Assembly (NCBI GenBank): GCA_963580285.1
Contig: OY757010.1
Span: 214,180,138-214,244,137 of the forward strand
Direction: 5' to 3'
DNA length: 64,000 nucleotides
From: Lucinisca nassula
Lineage: Eukaryota; Mollusca; Bivalvia; Lucinida; Lucinidae
Both the position numbers and the translations under genes were made by a program. Positions 19,964-30,189 of this stretch are shown here, piece by piece; position 1 is the first letter of the stretch, and each line of letters starts with the position of its first letter. Below the pieces are notes generated by a model. That model searched no databases, was not told where the DNA came from, and was given only the letters and a program-made list of their open reading frames with translations.

Positions 19964-20115
19964 TTTTCTCTCACTGCTGTGGGTTCAAGCCTCACTTGGG
20001 TCACGTGAGACACCAAATTCTGCAGTGGAAGGTCGGGTGGTTTTTCTGTGTGTACTCCAGTTTTTTGCCTACCTCTCTCTCTGATTAACAATCACCTTGA
20101 AATATGAGTGAAATA
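19964..20115 (+). mobile_element. S4 SINE, 5' truncated
   Basis: CACTGCTGTGGGTTCAAGCC (box B region), GGTCGGGTGGTTTTTCTGTG, then AATATGAGTGAAATAATC match S4 at 28411-28645. The 5' half of the head is missing. Confidence 0.7.
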
Positions 20116-20329
20116 ATCAAAGGGTTGAAGATAAAAAACATAATCTAGATCTGCACACATGGCCATCATCTAAATTTGAATGTGTTGGAGTTTACCGAAA
20201 TGTCATATTGAGTGATCTCCCAAAGAAAGGGAGAAAAGGGAAAGAAGATTTAGCAGAGGAAATGAAAGAGAGGGATAAGAAAGAAAGAGGAAAATGAAAA
20301 TGAAGAAACACTTCCCCGCTACCATCACC

Positions 20330-20590
20330 TGGCCCCCGTCCATTGGAGCTTGCAGAAATAGATTGGGCTGCATGATGCTTCCATGCAGAGCTGAAAACAT
20401 AAATTGCATGTATGTGGTGGTAAATCACAGCTTAGAAGGTCTATGCCTGCCAAGACATAGTTTTGATGGTAGGGCTTGAGATGTCATTTCATCTTCATGT
20501 CTGGTAAAAGTCCCACAAAATTGGAAACTGCATCCCCAAAATGACCTAAATAAGGTTGACGCGGACATAAAACCTCAATTCAAACAAACA
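20330..20590 (+). mobile_element. S1 SINE, internally deleted
   Basis: CTTGCAGAAATAGATTGGGC, GCATGATGCTTCCATGCAG, then GGCTTGAGATGTCATTTCAT and a CAAACAAAC tail. The central part is shortened and diverged. Confidence 0.65.
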
Positions 20591-20721
20591 AAACCATTAC
20601 CTGCCACGAGGACAGCAGGCCTTGTCCAACAGTAAGCCAGTTTCAGTTGGGCGACCCGGTGACATAAGATACAGGAACCTTCACCTCACCCAAACACCTG
20701 AAGACATCATCTAGAAGCTCT

Positions 20722-20858
20722 TGACCCTTTTTGTACCAAATGGAATCTTCCACCTTATATATGTAACAGGAGTTCATTTCGAAATTTGCGTCTGATCTGG
20801 GCCTGCACTGTTTGCCAGGGTACCCGTTTTGGGGTTTCCGGTACCAAATGGGTTGAAG
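20722..20858 (-). mobile_element. M-II MITE, internally deleted
   Basis: CTTTTTGTACCAAATGGAAT at one end and GGTACCAAATGGGTTGAAG at the other, with the half-core GTCTGATCTGGGCCTGCAC between. One hairpin arm is lost. Confidence 0.6.
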
Positions 20859-21002
20859 AGCAGAGAAAATGCTACATATACTTTATGACTTAAATAAGTT
20901 ACTTTTGAATGGCTGGACATAGATAACTCAACACATAACCTAAACAAAGTTTTTTTTTCTACAGCCTCACTTTGAAATTACTGGCAGTTAACTAACTTGT
21001 AT

Positions 21003-21166
21003 TATAGAAGCCTCCGTGGTGTAGTGGTTACTCTACTCGCCTTGTAAACCAGGGGTCGCAGGATTGATCCCAGACTTCTCCAGACTGTCAGATGAGTCTT
21101 TAAACCGAGGTAGCGTCTCCGTATGACCTTATTTGTTGGTAGGACATAAAACTCAAGCACTCACTT
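21003..21166 (+). mobile_element. S3 SINE, Thr(TGT)-like head
   Basis: AAGCCTCCGTGGTGTAGTGG (box A), loop CTTGTAA, GGGGTCGCAGGATTGATCC (box B). The body contains GAGTCTTTAAACCGAGGTAG and ends TAGGACATAAAACTCAAGC with a CACTCACTTA tail. ACTTGTAT flanks both sides (20995-21002, 21167-21174), a target duplication. A second copy is at 37356. Confidence 0.8.
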
Positions 21167-21229
21167 ACTTGTATAAACCCTTATCCTGCTGAATATGACA
21201 GCCCCTACCTTTGCAAACAGTGTAGATCC

Positions 21230-21418
21230 ACAACCCCTGCCCGGTGCGAGGCGGACCGCCCATGCTAATAACCCTATTGGTTGCATTGGACGACAGGGCT
21301 TGAGATGTCATTTCATCTCAGTGTCAGGTAAAAGTCCCACAAAATTGGAAGCAATGTCTCCAAAATGACCTTTACAGCGTTGACGGGGACGTTAAACCTC
21401 AAATCAAACAAACAAAAC
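21230..21418 (+). mobile_element. S1 SINE, 5' truncated
   Basis: Starts near CCCCTGCCCGGTGCGAGGCG and runs to GTTAAACCTCAAATCAAAC with a CAAA tail. Confidence 0.75.
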
Positions 21419-21632
21419 CCCTGCCTTTGCAAATTGTGTAGATCCATCTGATCACCATCTACATTGTTTGTCATGCAGTTGCATTGAAGTGAATATGGTT
21501 GATAGTCAGACATTGGTATGCCTAAAGTGATTTATTCAGCAGGATAATGGTTAATAAAAAAGATAACTTGTGGAGGTTATGCTCAGAATAGTGTTAAATT
21601 GACAGAAAACATGCCAAGTACATCCAGTTTCC

Positions 21633-21850
21633 TTAACCTATTTAGTACTGGGAACCCCAAAACGGGTATTTAGAAAACAGAGCAGGCCCAGATCAGACGC
21701 CACAGAATGCAGTGTCTGATCAGGGCCTACACTGTTTGCAAAAAGTTCAGCCATTTTCGAAATAGATTTTGAAGAAAACAAGACCTGACATCCCTAAATT
21801 TTGAAATGGACCCCTGCTTTGTAAAAGGTGGACGATTCCATTTGGTTTGA
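21633..21850 (+). mobile_element. M-II MITE
   Basis: TTAACCTATTTAGTACTGGG at the left; core CCCAGATCAGACGCCACAG with partner TCTGATCAGGGCCTACACTG; GATTCCATTTGGTTTG at the right. The right TTAA has been lost. Confidence 0.65.
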
Positions 21851-22020
21851 AAATTTTCTGTATTTCCAGTGAAGGTCTAGATTACCACTTTGTCAGACTT
21901 GGCATTTAAACAGTGATAAAGGCAATCAGGGAAATAGAACTGATCTGAGAATAGAACTCATCTAAGACTGGCAGAAAAATCAATGCATGTGTCACAACTG
22001 GTAAGAAATTTGAAGTACTT

Positions 22021-22105
22021 GAAGGACATTTTGTACCAAACAGAATCTTCCTCCTTATATATAGAGCAGGAGTCCATTTCAAAATTTAGTGGTGACAGGT
22101 TTAAA
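22021..22105 (-). mobile_element. M-II MITE end fragment
   Basis: TTTTGTACCAAACAGAATCT, CCTTATATATAGAGCAGGAG and the GTGGTGACAGG block match the right third of M-II in reverse. Confidence 0.5.
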
Positions 22106-22119
22106 ATTTATTTGCTTGT

Positions 22120-22385
22120 TCATTTTGTTTGAATTGAGGTTTTACGTCTCTGTCAACACTATTAAGGTCATTTTGGAGACAGTGCTTCCAATTTTGTGGG
22201 ACCTTTAGGCTTTACCTGACAATGAGGTGAAATGAGTAGGGACGGTCCGATTCGCAAAACTTAGCCTGGGTAGGCGTAGACCTCTAAACGGTTTACAAGA
22301 ACTCCTCTTGCAGTCGGTTTCAGCTCTTGGTGGAAGCATCATGCAGCCCAATCTATTTCTTCAAGCCCTGATGGATGGGGCGATA
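22120..22385 (-). mobile_element. S1 SINE, diverged
   Basis: TTTGAATTGAGGTTTTACGT at the tail side; GCAGCCCAATCTATTTCTTC and AAGCCCTGATGG at the head side. Shortened around the central GCCCTGTCGCCCAATGAAAC block. Confidence 0.65.
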
Positions 22386-22629
22386 AAATTTATTTGTAAA
22401 ATGGCGGAAGTTTTTGCAAACAGTGTAGGCCATCAGACGCCACATTCTGTGGCATCTGATCTGAGCGAGCACTGTAAGTCAGTATCAAATTTTGGGGAGT
22501 CTAGTAATTAATTTATTCAGCAGGATAAGGATTAAGAAAAGACTGAACCTGTTGCTTCTCATGGTTAATAAAGTTTCACTGGAAGGTATGCATTAACCCA
22601 TTGTATACTAGTGGATCTGAAACTGACCA

Positions 22630-22855
22630 CACTTAAGTACTGGTAAACTGCTTAGAAGGTCTAAGCCTGCCCAGGCAGTGTGATATAAGTCAGACCTTCC
22701 AATGCATTTGAGCCTTTTGGTTTTATTGGGCAGTAGGGCTTGAGAAGTCATTTCATCTCAGTGTTTGGGTAAAAGTCCCAAAAAAATTTGAAGCAACATC
22801 TCCAAAATGACCTAAATAATGTTGACCGGGATGTTAAACCTCAATTCAAACAATT
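22630..22855 (+). mobile_element. S1 SINE, 5' truncated
   Basis: GTACTGGTAAACTGCTTAGA, GGGCTTGAGAAGTCATTTCA, then GGGATGTTAAACCTCAATTC. Confidence 0.65.
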
Positions 22856-23061
22856 TCACATGCTACTTTCATGAAAGCTAAGTTTCTCACTGTCTGTAAA
22901 GGATTTAATACAGGATTTAGTTGATGTTGTTATCAGCCCAACTGAGGTGTCTAACAGTACCATCTCCACCCACCTATATGATCTTGAGGTCATGGTCAGA
23001 GACTGTTTTAGAACGGTGTGTGGTGAGTGAGGGATTCATCAACTCAATCTGATAATGACAT

Positions 23062-23330
23062 TTATCCCCACGTTTTTCAAAAAAAGTGGGGATATTGCAA
23101 TCGCCTCTGTCTGTCCGTCTGTCTGTGCGGCTATCTCCTCCTAAACCGTTAGCCGGAATTCAACCAAATTTGGTATGCGAGTTGCTTATATGAATGGCTT
23201 GAGCAAGAGCACATTTTTTTTTTGTCCCCGCCCCCAGGGGCCCTGGGGAGGGGTCAAAAGGTCAAATTTTGACCTACTGTGGAGAAAACGTGGGGATTTG
23301 CGATGGCTTGCCATCGACTGCGCGCTCTAG
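23062..23330 (+). mobile_element. H4 element, complete and short
   Basis: 5' TATCCCCACGTTTTTC folds with AAAGTGGGGATA, then CTGTCTGTCCGTCTGTC, one core, and 3' AAAACGTGGGGAT (inverse of the 5' arm). A GATGGCTTGCCATC hairpin and CTAG at 23327-23330 before T end it. At about 270 bp it is the clearest minimal example of the shared H architecture. Confidence 0.75.
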
Positions 23331-23608
23331 TTGTACATTTTATTGTGGTGGTCAGTAGGCATTTGTTGTTTTGTACATCTGTATATACCTCTGAGGGCCT
23401 CATTGAAGATAAGCTAATGCATATAAATGTCTATGCTAAAAGCTGTTACCCTCGTTAAATAAAGACTTTACTTACTTACTTAATCTCTTGTTGCAATATA
23501 AATATATAACATCAATTTAATTAAAGTAGACATTTTCACAAGAAATGTCAACAAATCTTAGAGAAGCCTGAAGTATGATTTACTGATACTTGAGACCTTG
23601 CTACATAC

Positions 23609-23825
23609 CGTAATGATCCTAAGTATTGGGACAGATATGCCTAAGCAAACAGTGCAGACCCAGATCAGACTGCTCCTGAAGGAGCAGTCTGATCAGGGTC
23701 TACACTGTTTGCCATTCCGTCTGAACCTTTTAGACTCCTTGCTGGATCACGAAACAAGTTTGTTAAAATTTTAGGAGAATATTAAAAAAAAAAAAACAGC
23801 AAGTCCGCAAGGTGTCCAAATTTTT
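23609..23825 (+). mobile_element. M-III MITE
   Basis: TAAGTATTGGGACAGATATG, core CCCAGATCAGACTGCTCC / GGAGCAGTCTGATCAGGG between CAAACAGTG and CACTGTTTG, then CTTGCTGGATC and GTTTGTTAAAATTTTAGG. The last sequence is the uninterrupted version of the site that carries an M-I insertion at 58440. Confidence 0.7.
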
Positions 23826-23909
23826 AGAATTATTACAGTAGCTCCAGATAAGGAGGGGTAATCGGGGTACTTGAGGGATAATTTTCTTTATTTCCTGTCG
23901 GAAACATAC

Positions 23910-23962
23910 GTTGTGGGTACTTGTTAGTATCGCCTCATTGAGCCCATACTAACAAGTACTTA
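23910..23962. mobile_element. SL repeat with matched arm changes
   Basis: The left arm GTGGGTACTTGTTAGTATCG and right arm CATACTAACAAGTACTTAAT both encode GTACTTGTTAGTAT where the family norm is GTACTCGTTAGAAC. Three differences are thus shared by both arms and pairing is kept. Confidence 0.7.
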
Positions 23963-24006
23963 ATAGAGAAATGAGAAAAATTATGCTCATATTGTTCTTC
24001 TTAGTA

Positions 24007-24184
24007 CAGTCCAACCTGTGTTAAGCAAGCACCTAGGGGATAATCAGAATGCGCTTGCCTAAGGCAGGTGCTTGCTTAATACAGGTGAATTATAATGATT
24101 TTGCCTTTTTCGGGAAACAAACCCATGCTTGCTTAAGACAGGTTGCTTGCTTAATAGAGGTGGCCACTATGGCAGGTTTTACTG
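24007..24184. mobile_element. Tc1/mariner-type MITE
   Basis: The ends CAGTCCAACCTG and CAGGTTTTACTG are inverted (CAGTMMAACCTG), with TA outside each. Internal TTAAGCAAGCACC / GGTGCTTGCTTAA blocks form further inverted repeats. No coding capacity. Confidence 0.75.
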
Positions 24185-24187
24185 TAC

Positions 24188-24400
24188 TTAACCCTTCTCT
24201 TGCTGAATATTCAGTTTAGCCACACCCATTTCTGACTTTGAACCAATCAGATTACTTGATGTAATTTATTCCCACAAATTCATAAACAGAATGTCAAACA
24301 GTGTAGATCCTGATCAGATGGCTTCTTCAGAAGCCATCTGAACTGGATCTACACTGTTTCCAAAGATAGGGGTTGTCATGAACAGCATGATAAGAGTTAA
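24188..24400 (+). mobile_element. M-I MITE flanked by TTAA
   Basis: TTAACCCTTCTCTTGCTGAA at the left, AACAGCATGATAAGAGTTAA at the right. The core GTAGATCCTGATCAGATGGC pairs with GCCATCTGAACTGGATCTAC. Exactly 213 bp counting both TTAA copies. Confidence 0.8.
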
Positions 24401-25154
24401 TCTAGAGCTGTTTGCTAACAGTATGATTTATCAGTTGATTGTGGACAAGGGCTCTTCATAGGTACATGTACTTTTCATCTACTGGCCAGTCTTTGTCCCA
24501 TTAAAAGCTCGCCTAGAGCAAAGCTCCAGGTAAGCTTTTGCCGTGGCCTGTTGTCTGTCGTCCGTCCATCCATTGTCTGTCTGTTGTTAACATATCCTAT
24601 TTTCGACATCTCCAGAACATGACGTCAGATTAAGCTGATACATGTACCTGTTGGAATGCATCTTGTGACATGGAGATTCAGATTTGCTAAAATGGTTCCG
24701 TTCGGATTTCCGACATCACCTCCTGAACCAAAGGTCGAATTGTCTGTTGTTAACATATCCTATTTTCGACAACACCTCCAGAACATGAAGTCAGATTAAG
24801 CTGATACAATCATGTACCTGGTGGAATGCATCTGGTGACATGGAGATTCAGATTTCCAAAAATTGTTCCATTCCGATTGCCAAGATGGCAGCCATCTTGA
24901 AATTCTTCAAAAGACATCTCCTCTCGACCCAGAGGTCAGATCAAGCTGAAACTTGATGGGAGGCATTGGGGCGACATGGAAATTTGGATTTGCTAAAATT
25001 GTTCCATTCCGATATAAAAGATGGCCACCATGGCAGCCATCTTAAAATTCTTCAAACTACATTTCCTGAACCAAAGGTCAGATGAAGCTGAAACTTGATT
25101 GGAGGCATTGGGGCAACATGGAGATTCAGAATTGCTGAAATTATTCTGTTCTGT

Positions 25155-25351
25155 TATCTAAAGTAGAAGTGCAGGCGATGATCAGGAATTGATACAATTA
25201 ACCCACAGCTCCCATCAGAGACACCCAAGGGAAAGAAACACAAACATGAAACAACAGACCCCAATGGAATCACCAACAGCGGAAAGCCAAAAGAACAGTT
25301 ACTTTCCCACAAAATGGCCAACAGGCTATCCAAAATAAAATAGTATAAGCA
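25155..25351 (+). other. Second copy of the coding-like block
   Basis: Keeps the frame SGIDTINPQLPSETPKGKK, KHETTDPNGI, and LLSHKMANRLSKIK before TAG, as at 14866-15030. It abuts the LINE start at about 25352. It could be upstream sequence carried with that LINE or a separate insertion. Confidence 0.45.
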
Positions 25352-25353
25352 AC

Positions 25354-26456
25354 ATGCTACCGAATGGTCTCTTCAGCCAGCATGTGAGTGCCTCAGCAGA
25401 TATAGCTGATGCTACCACTGAGGATATATGGAACAGCGTCAAGACCGTTCTTCGCAAGACAACTGAAGAGGTGTGTGGCACAACTCTGCCCCACCGCTGG
25501 CACTGCGAAACCTGGTGGTGGAATGAGCATGTTAATAAGCTCATTGCAGCCAAGCGGCAAGCCCTTATGGCATGGAAGACTGGTAAGGACACTCGTGCAT
25601 CATACCTTGAGGCCAAACACATAGCCAGACGTGTGGTGCACCATGCTCGCCAAGAAGTTGAGAAGGAGATCCACAAGAATATTGACCCTAAGTCCTCAGA
25701 AGTATACTGCCTTGCTAATTAGATGAGAAGAAAGAATGCTGATGTTGTAGGTGACAAACCGGTAAAGAATGATGCAGGGGAGATGTCAATGAGTGAAGAC
25801 TGAAAGCAGAGGGTCTGGTTAGAACACTACCAAAGGCTACTCAATGATGAGTTTGACTGGGACTAGGACCACTTGTCTGATGACCCCCACCAGTGGAAGG
25901 GCCGCCCATCCCAATCACTATTGTTATGGTTAAGAAGGCTATCTCTCAGATGAAGACTGGCAAAGCACCAGGCCCTTCTGGCATAGTGGTGGAGATGATT
26001 AGAGCTGCAGGTGATGCAGGTGCCTCAATGATCCGCGACCTTGCAGCCGCAATCATCCGTGATGGAAAGGTACCCTCTGACTGGGAACAGAGTTTCATTG
26101 TCTGTCTCTACAAGGGCAAGGGTGATGCATTGGAACGGGGCAACTACCGTGGTCTCAAGCTGACAGAACAGGTCATGAAAGTCCTGGAGAGGATTGTGGA
26201 TGGCCTCATTAGGCAGTTGGTGTCCATCGACGATTCCCAGTTTGAGTTCGTCCCAGGAAGAGGCACAACAGATGCAATTTTTGTTGTACGGCAGCTGCAA
26301 GAGAAGTATCTGGCGGCCAACAGGAGACTCTACATGGCTTTTATAGACCTGGAGAAGGCATTAATTTTGATCGAGTGCCTCGATCGGAAAGTCATCTGGT
26401 GGGCACTAAGAAAACTTGGAGTAGATGAGTGGATTGTGCGACTGGTCCAAGGGATG
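25354..26456 (+). pseudogene. LINE RT, N-terminal and finger/palm part
   Basis: GLFSQHVSASADIADATTED begins the recognisable protein. In-frame stops lie at 25720-25722, 25801-25803 and 25864-25866, with a frame change near 25886. The frame from 25893 to the mariner contains the RT region: KTGKAPGPSGIVVEMIRAAG, then NYRGLKLTEQVMKVLERIVD, FVPGRGTTDAIFVVRQLQEK and the first catalytic Asp in YMAFIDLEKA. After this, small indels (about 26355-26385) replace the usual FDRVPRKV-type stretch. The segment stops at the mariner. Confidence 0.85.
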
Positions 26457-26458
26457 TA

Positions 26459-27785
26459 TGAGGACTGTTCAAATATGAATGCAAGTAGAACGTGTTCTCA
26501 TGCACTAATGCGAAAATCATCTGATAATAAATATCACAGCGTAGAAAAACATTTTACCTATACATTGATACCAAACCTGTTAAAATCCGTCCACTTTAGC
26601 CATGCATATTGTTCGATAAACACTGTTTACTCTTGTATACTAATACAAAACATGGTTGGAAGAAGGTCAGAGTACGCTGTTGAAATACGGTCATATATTA
26701 AGAATCGTTGTATTCTTGGTATACGGTGCAAAGACATTTTTGATGAAATATGTTCGGTTTATGGGCATAATGAAATGTCTTTTCCGACAGTTTTTCGTTG
26801 GTGTAAGAAATTCAGCTGTGGGCTAGGCTCAACAGAAGATGCACCACATGATTGTCGGCGGAAAAGAACAACAGCTGCAAAGATGGTTGCTAGAGTGAAA
26901 GAAATAGTTGCTACCGATGCATGATACACCACTAGGCGAATAGCTAGTATGGTTGGCATCTCATTAGGAGCAGATCATACAATTCTGAAACGGGATTTGA
27001 AAATGAGAAAGATCTGTGCTAGATGGATTCCCCATCTGTTGACGGATGAGCAGAAAAAGACACGCGTTCAGTGCGCCAAGAAGTTGCTTAAAAAGTTTCC
27101 AAATTACAATGCACGGGCTTTCGCTAATGTCATCACAGGTGACGAGACATGGGTTCACCTTTTTGAGCCAAAACGAAAGATTCAGAACAAAATATGGGCA
27201 ACAAAGTATTGCAAAAGACCATGCATTGCAAAGCGGACCATGAGCGTCAAGAAGGTAATGTATGCCATATTCCTTTCAGGGCCCTGCTTTTCAGGTTGCT
27301 GTGCCTAAAGGCAAATCTGTAAATGCGAAGTTTTACAAGAATAAAGTTCTTCGAAAATTGAAGAAATATTTCAAAGAATGAAGACCCGCAACTGGTTTGG
27401 CCAATGTCAGATTGCTACATGACAATGCGTCATCGCACAAGACGTTCATTGTGCAAGACTGTCTGAAGCAGGAAAAGGTTGTTGAACTCCCTCACCTTCC
27501 CCTGACCTTGCCCCATGTGACTTTTTTTGTTCCCGCGGCTGAAAAAATACCTTTCTGGTCGAAAATTTGTACAGCGCAAACACCTCGGTTCTGCAATATT
27601 CCAGTGCCTTCATAGTATACCTCGAAAAGACTACCAAAATGCATTCGATGATTGGATCAGAAGACTGAAAGTTTGTATATCTGTTAAAGGGGAATACTTT
27701 GAGGGGAAAAAATAAATTTTTCATCGAAATCTATCACGGAATCATTTTTATGTGCTTAGTTGCATTCATATTTGAACAGTCCTCG
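26459..27785 (+). mobile_element. mariner transposon inserted in the LINE
   Basis: 26-bp TIRs (26459-26484 and 27760-27785) share GAGGACTGTTCAAATATGAA and GCAA, with one mismatch at the outermost base. TA flanks each side (26457-26458, 27786-27787). Size 1327 bp is normal for mariner. Cutting at the TA dinucleotides joins the LINE frame in phase (RLVQGMY before, NAWSHVRVGDG after). Confidence 0.95.
26652..27715 (+). pseudogene. mariner transposase, broken
   Basis: The start MVGRRSEYAVEIRSYIKNRC leads into an N-terminal helix-turn-helix region. An in-frame TGA sits at 26922-26924. The same frame resumes with the WIPHLLT motif (27027-27047) and the first catalytic Asp in VITGDETWVHLFEP (codon at 27141). 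A frame change near 27281 and a TGA near 27379 follow. The second Asp is in LLHDNASSHKT (27421) and the third in PDLAPCDFF (27519-27521), reached only through another shift. The C-terminal FPRLKKYLSGRKF segment ends in KGEYFEGKK. All three acidic residues of the mariner DDD triad are present, but the protein cannot be made. Confidence 0.9.
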
Positions 27786-27787
27786 TA

Positions 27788-28400
27788 TGCTAATGCTTGG
27801 AGCCATGTCCGTGTTGGTGATGGTTGCAGTGAAGAATTTGAAGTGAAGGTGGGTGTTCATCAGGGCTTTGTTCTCAGCCCACTGCTTTTCATCATTGTGC
27901 TTGAAGCCTTGTCATGTGAGTTCCGTTCTGGAGTCTCCTGGGAGGACCTGTATGCTGATGACCTTGGCATCATAGCTGAATGCCTTGAGGAATGTGTCAG
28001 GAGGCTCTTAACTTGGAAAGATGCAATGGAGGCGAAAGGGCTTAGATTGAATGCAGGAAAGACAAAGATCAGGATCTGTGGCTCAGGTCTGAACATCCTG
28101 CAGAGTACAGGCCAGATCCCTTGCGCTGTATGTCGCACTGGAGTGGGCAGCAACAGTATCTTTTGTAATGGCTGCAAGTTCTGGGTGCACAAGAAATGCA
28201 GTGGGCTCAAGCACTTGATAGAGGACCCTGATTACAGGTGTACACGGTGCCAAGGAACTGCACGACCCTTAGATGGCAGACCACAGAGGGAATTCCAAGT
28301 TGGATTCGACAAGCTGGAGGTTGTAGCTTCCTTTTGCTACCTAGGTGATATGCTCTCAGCAGCGGGTGGTTGCGACCTTTCAACCACATCACATGCGAAA
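27788..28400 (+). pseudogene. LINE RT palm with YADD, plus PHD-type finger
   Basis: The frame continues with VKVGVHQGFVLSPLLFIIVL and the catalytic YADD at 27951-27962. Then comes a zinc finger at about 28119-28254: C-x2-C-x10-C-x2-C-x4-H-x2-C-x13-C-x2-C, with the residues of AVCRTGVGSNSIFCNGC and WVHKKCSGL. This C4HC3 spacing is that of a PHD finger. It is followed by LEVVASFCYLGDMLSAAGGC, a typical post-palm block of such LINEs. The frame ends at the SINE. Confidence 0.85.
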
Positions 28401-28410
28401 ACAGCCTGGA

Positions 28411-28645
28411 TACGGGCCTCCATGGCCTAATGGATAAGAGCGCTGACTCTTAGTCATTAGGTCTCTCACCGCCGTGGGTTCGAGCCTCGCTCGGGTCACG
28501 TGTGAGACGCCAAGTTCTGCAACGGAAGGTCAGGTGGTTTTTCTCCGGGTACTCCGGTTTTCGCCCACCTATGATTAACGATCGGCTCGATATGAGTGAA
28601 ATAATCTTGAAAGGGCCGTAAAACCCAAACCAAAAAAAAAAAAAA
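28411..28645 (+). mobile_element. S4 SINE, Lys(CTT)-like head, inserted in the LINE
   Basis: The head has TGGCCTAATGGATAAGAGCG (box A), a loop CTCTTAG, and CCGTGGGTTCGAGCCTCGC (box B). The body has GGTGGTTTTTCTCCGGGTAC then TCCGGTTTTCGCCCACC, a conserved-looking block, and AGTGAAATAATCTTGAAAGG. It ends AAAGGGCCGTAAAACCC and poly(A). AAAACAGCCTGGA flanks both sides (28398-28410 and 28646-28658), a 13-bp target duplication made from LINE sequence. Confidence 0.92.
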
Positions 28646-28654
28646 AAAACAGCC

Positions 28655-29206
28655 TGGAAGAAATTCAAGGAGTTGCTACCAGTTCTCTCTTCCCGCCACC
28701 TCCCGTTCAAGACACGTGGCCGTGTGTACAGCTCTTGTGTGCGGAGCGCAATGCTCCATGCCAGTGAGACATGGCCATTGACAAAGCCAAACCTCCAACG
28801 TCTTGAGCGGAATGACAGGGCAATGATCAGACAGATTTGCAATGTCAAGCCAAAGGACACTGTCACCATCATGGCCAGTGAGTTACTTGAGCGTCTTGGC
28901 ATTGAGGACTTGGACCTCATCCTGAAAGAGAGATGGCTCCGTTGGTATGGACATGTGGAACGCTCCAATGGTGCAGTCAAGACTGCCTGTGACATACTGG
29001 TAGGTGGAAAGTGGGGGCCTGGAAGGCCCAAGATGACCTGGAAGCAGCTGACAGAAAGAGATTACAGAGAATGGAAGCTCTCTGCTATCGATCCTCATGA
29101 TAGACAGGCCTTGAGTTATGGTGTAAGATCTGCCATGCGTGCAGCAAGCCAGCTACCTGGAAGGGGGCCCACTTATGTGGACATTGCCCCTGTACCTGCA
29201 CGTTAA
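28655..29206 (+). pseudogene. LINE RT, thumb and C-terminus
   Basis: Continues the LINE frame after the SINE: KKFKELLPVLSSRHL, TRGRVYSSCVRSAMLHASET, NDRAMIRQICNVKPKD, LRWYGHVERS, and GGKWGPGRPKMTWKQLTERD, ending AASQLPGRGPTYVDIAPVPA and TAA at 29204-29206. The RWYGHVxR and GRPxxTW blocks are common near the end of such LINE polyproteins. This segment is open throughout. Confidence 0.85.
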
Positions 29207-30189
29207 TCAAAAATCTGTTGATGATGATGATGAACATATATGGCTTCCATGTTGGTCAGCTTGAAAATCTTCAAACCACATCAAGTTGAATTGAGCCGAA
29301 ACTTGATGGAAGGCATTCGGGTGACATGGAGATTTAGACTTCCTAGTACCATTCTGTTCTGATATCCCAGAAGGCTGCCATGGCAGCCATCTTGAAAATC
29401 TTCAAACCACATCTGCTACCGAATGGTCTGTTGCATTGAGTGGAAATTGGTGGACGCCATTTGGGTGACATTGACTGATTCAGAATTGCTAAAATTGTTG
29501 CATTCTGATATCCCAGATGGTGGCCATCTTGAAATTCTTTAAAGACCTGTATAGTAATTGCATATAAGATTTACAGGGGGGTGCGGCTCAGGTGTGGACA
29601 GTATAAGTCAAACACGCTGAGTCCACAAGAAGATTCGGCAAAATAATTCCGGTATTGTGGCTTTTTTGCAAGCGGCCATATACAACATAGCTGCAATTTT
29701 TTGTGTTACAGTTGTTTTCCCATGATTTGTTGTCTTGGTTTACCTTCTTGATAACAGAACATGCCAAAGGCAGGTGCAAACGATAGCTCTGGCCTGCCAA
29801 ACCATACACTTCCACTCTGCATCATTATCATCTCTTCCTGAATCCTAAATCAGATTAAGCTGTTCAGAAACTTAATCAGAAGCATCAAGATAACATGCAG
29901 ATTCAGAATTGCTAAAGGCAATGTGATCTGATAGACAAAATGGCCACCAAGACATAATGTATTATATGATCAGCCTCATCCAGGTGAGCGATTCTCGTAT
30001 GGGCCTCTAGTATATTTATAGCATTGGGCATTGTTTCTTGATAACTGTCAACAAGCACAAAACTTCATCATTCTGTTGGAGATAAAAGGTTAAAAACATG
30101 TTTCAGAAACTATCATATTTTAGGCCTTATTAAAAGTTTACAAAATGCCACAGAATGATGACATAAACAGAAATTTTTAGATGCGGTTT

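Larger units (their letters stand above)
25352..29235 (+). mobile_element. RTE-like LINE with nested insertions
   Basis: A 5'-truncated LINE with reverse transcriptase. It has a very short 3' UTR and a GATGATGATGATGA tail (29220-29234), which is typical of RTE-type elements. Removing a mariner (26459-27785) and a SINE (28411-28645) brings the three coding segments together in order. The frame also has stops and shifts of its own, so the copy is dead. Clade assignment is by recall, not alignment. Confidence 0.75.
24504..30010 (+). mobile_element. H6-like element carrying a LINE
   Basis: 5' AGCTCGCCTAGAGCAAAGCT hairpin, then CTGTCGTCCGTCCATCC. Core repeats of about 165 bp contain AGATTAAGCTGA, GACATGGAGATTCAG and GCCATCTTGAAATTCTT. 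The 3' side has CAGGTGAGCGATTCTCG and CTAG at 30007-30010 before T. The core array is interrupted at about 25155-29235 by a coding-like block and an RTE-like LINE, and again at about 29577-29815 by unassigned sequence. Confidence 0.65.

Noticed and set aside
26025..26300. Minus-strand frame opposite the LINE RT
   Set aside because: Antisense shadow of the RT coding strand; no family resemblance.
28411..28490. tRNA-Lys-like sequence as a real tRNA gene
   Set aside because: The anticodon stem pairs only in its inner part, the acceptor stem does not close, and the sequence is the head of a SINE with poly(A) and a target duplication.
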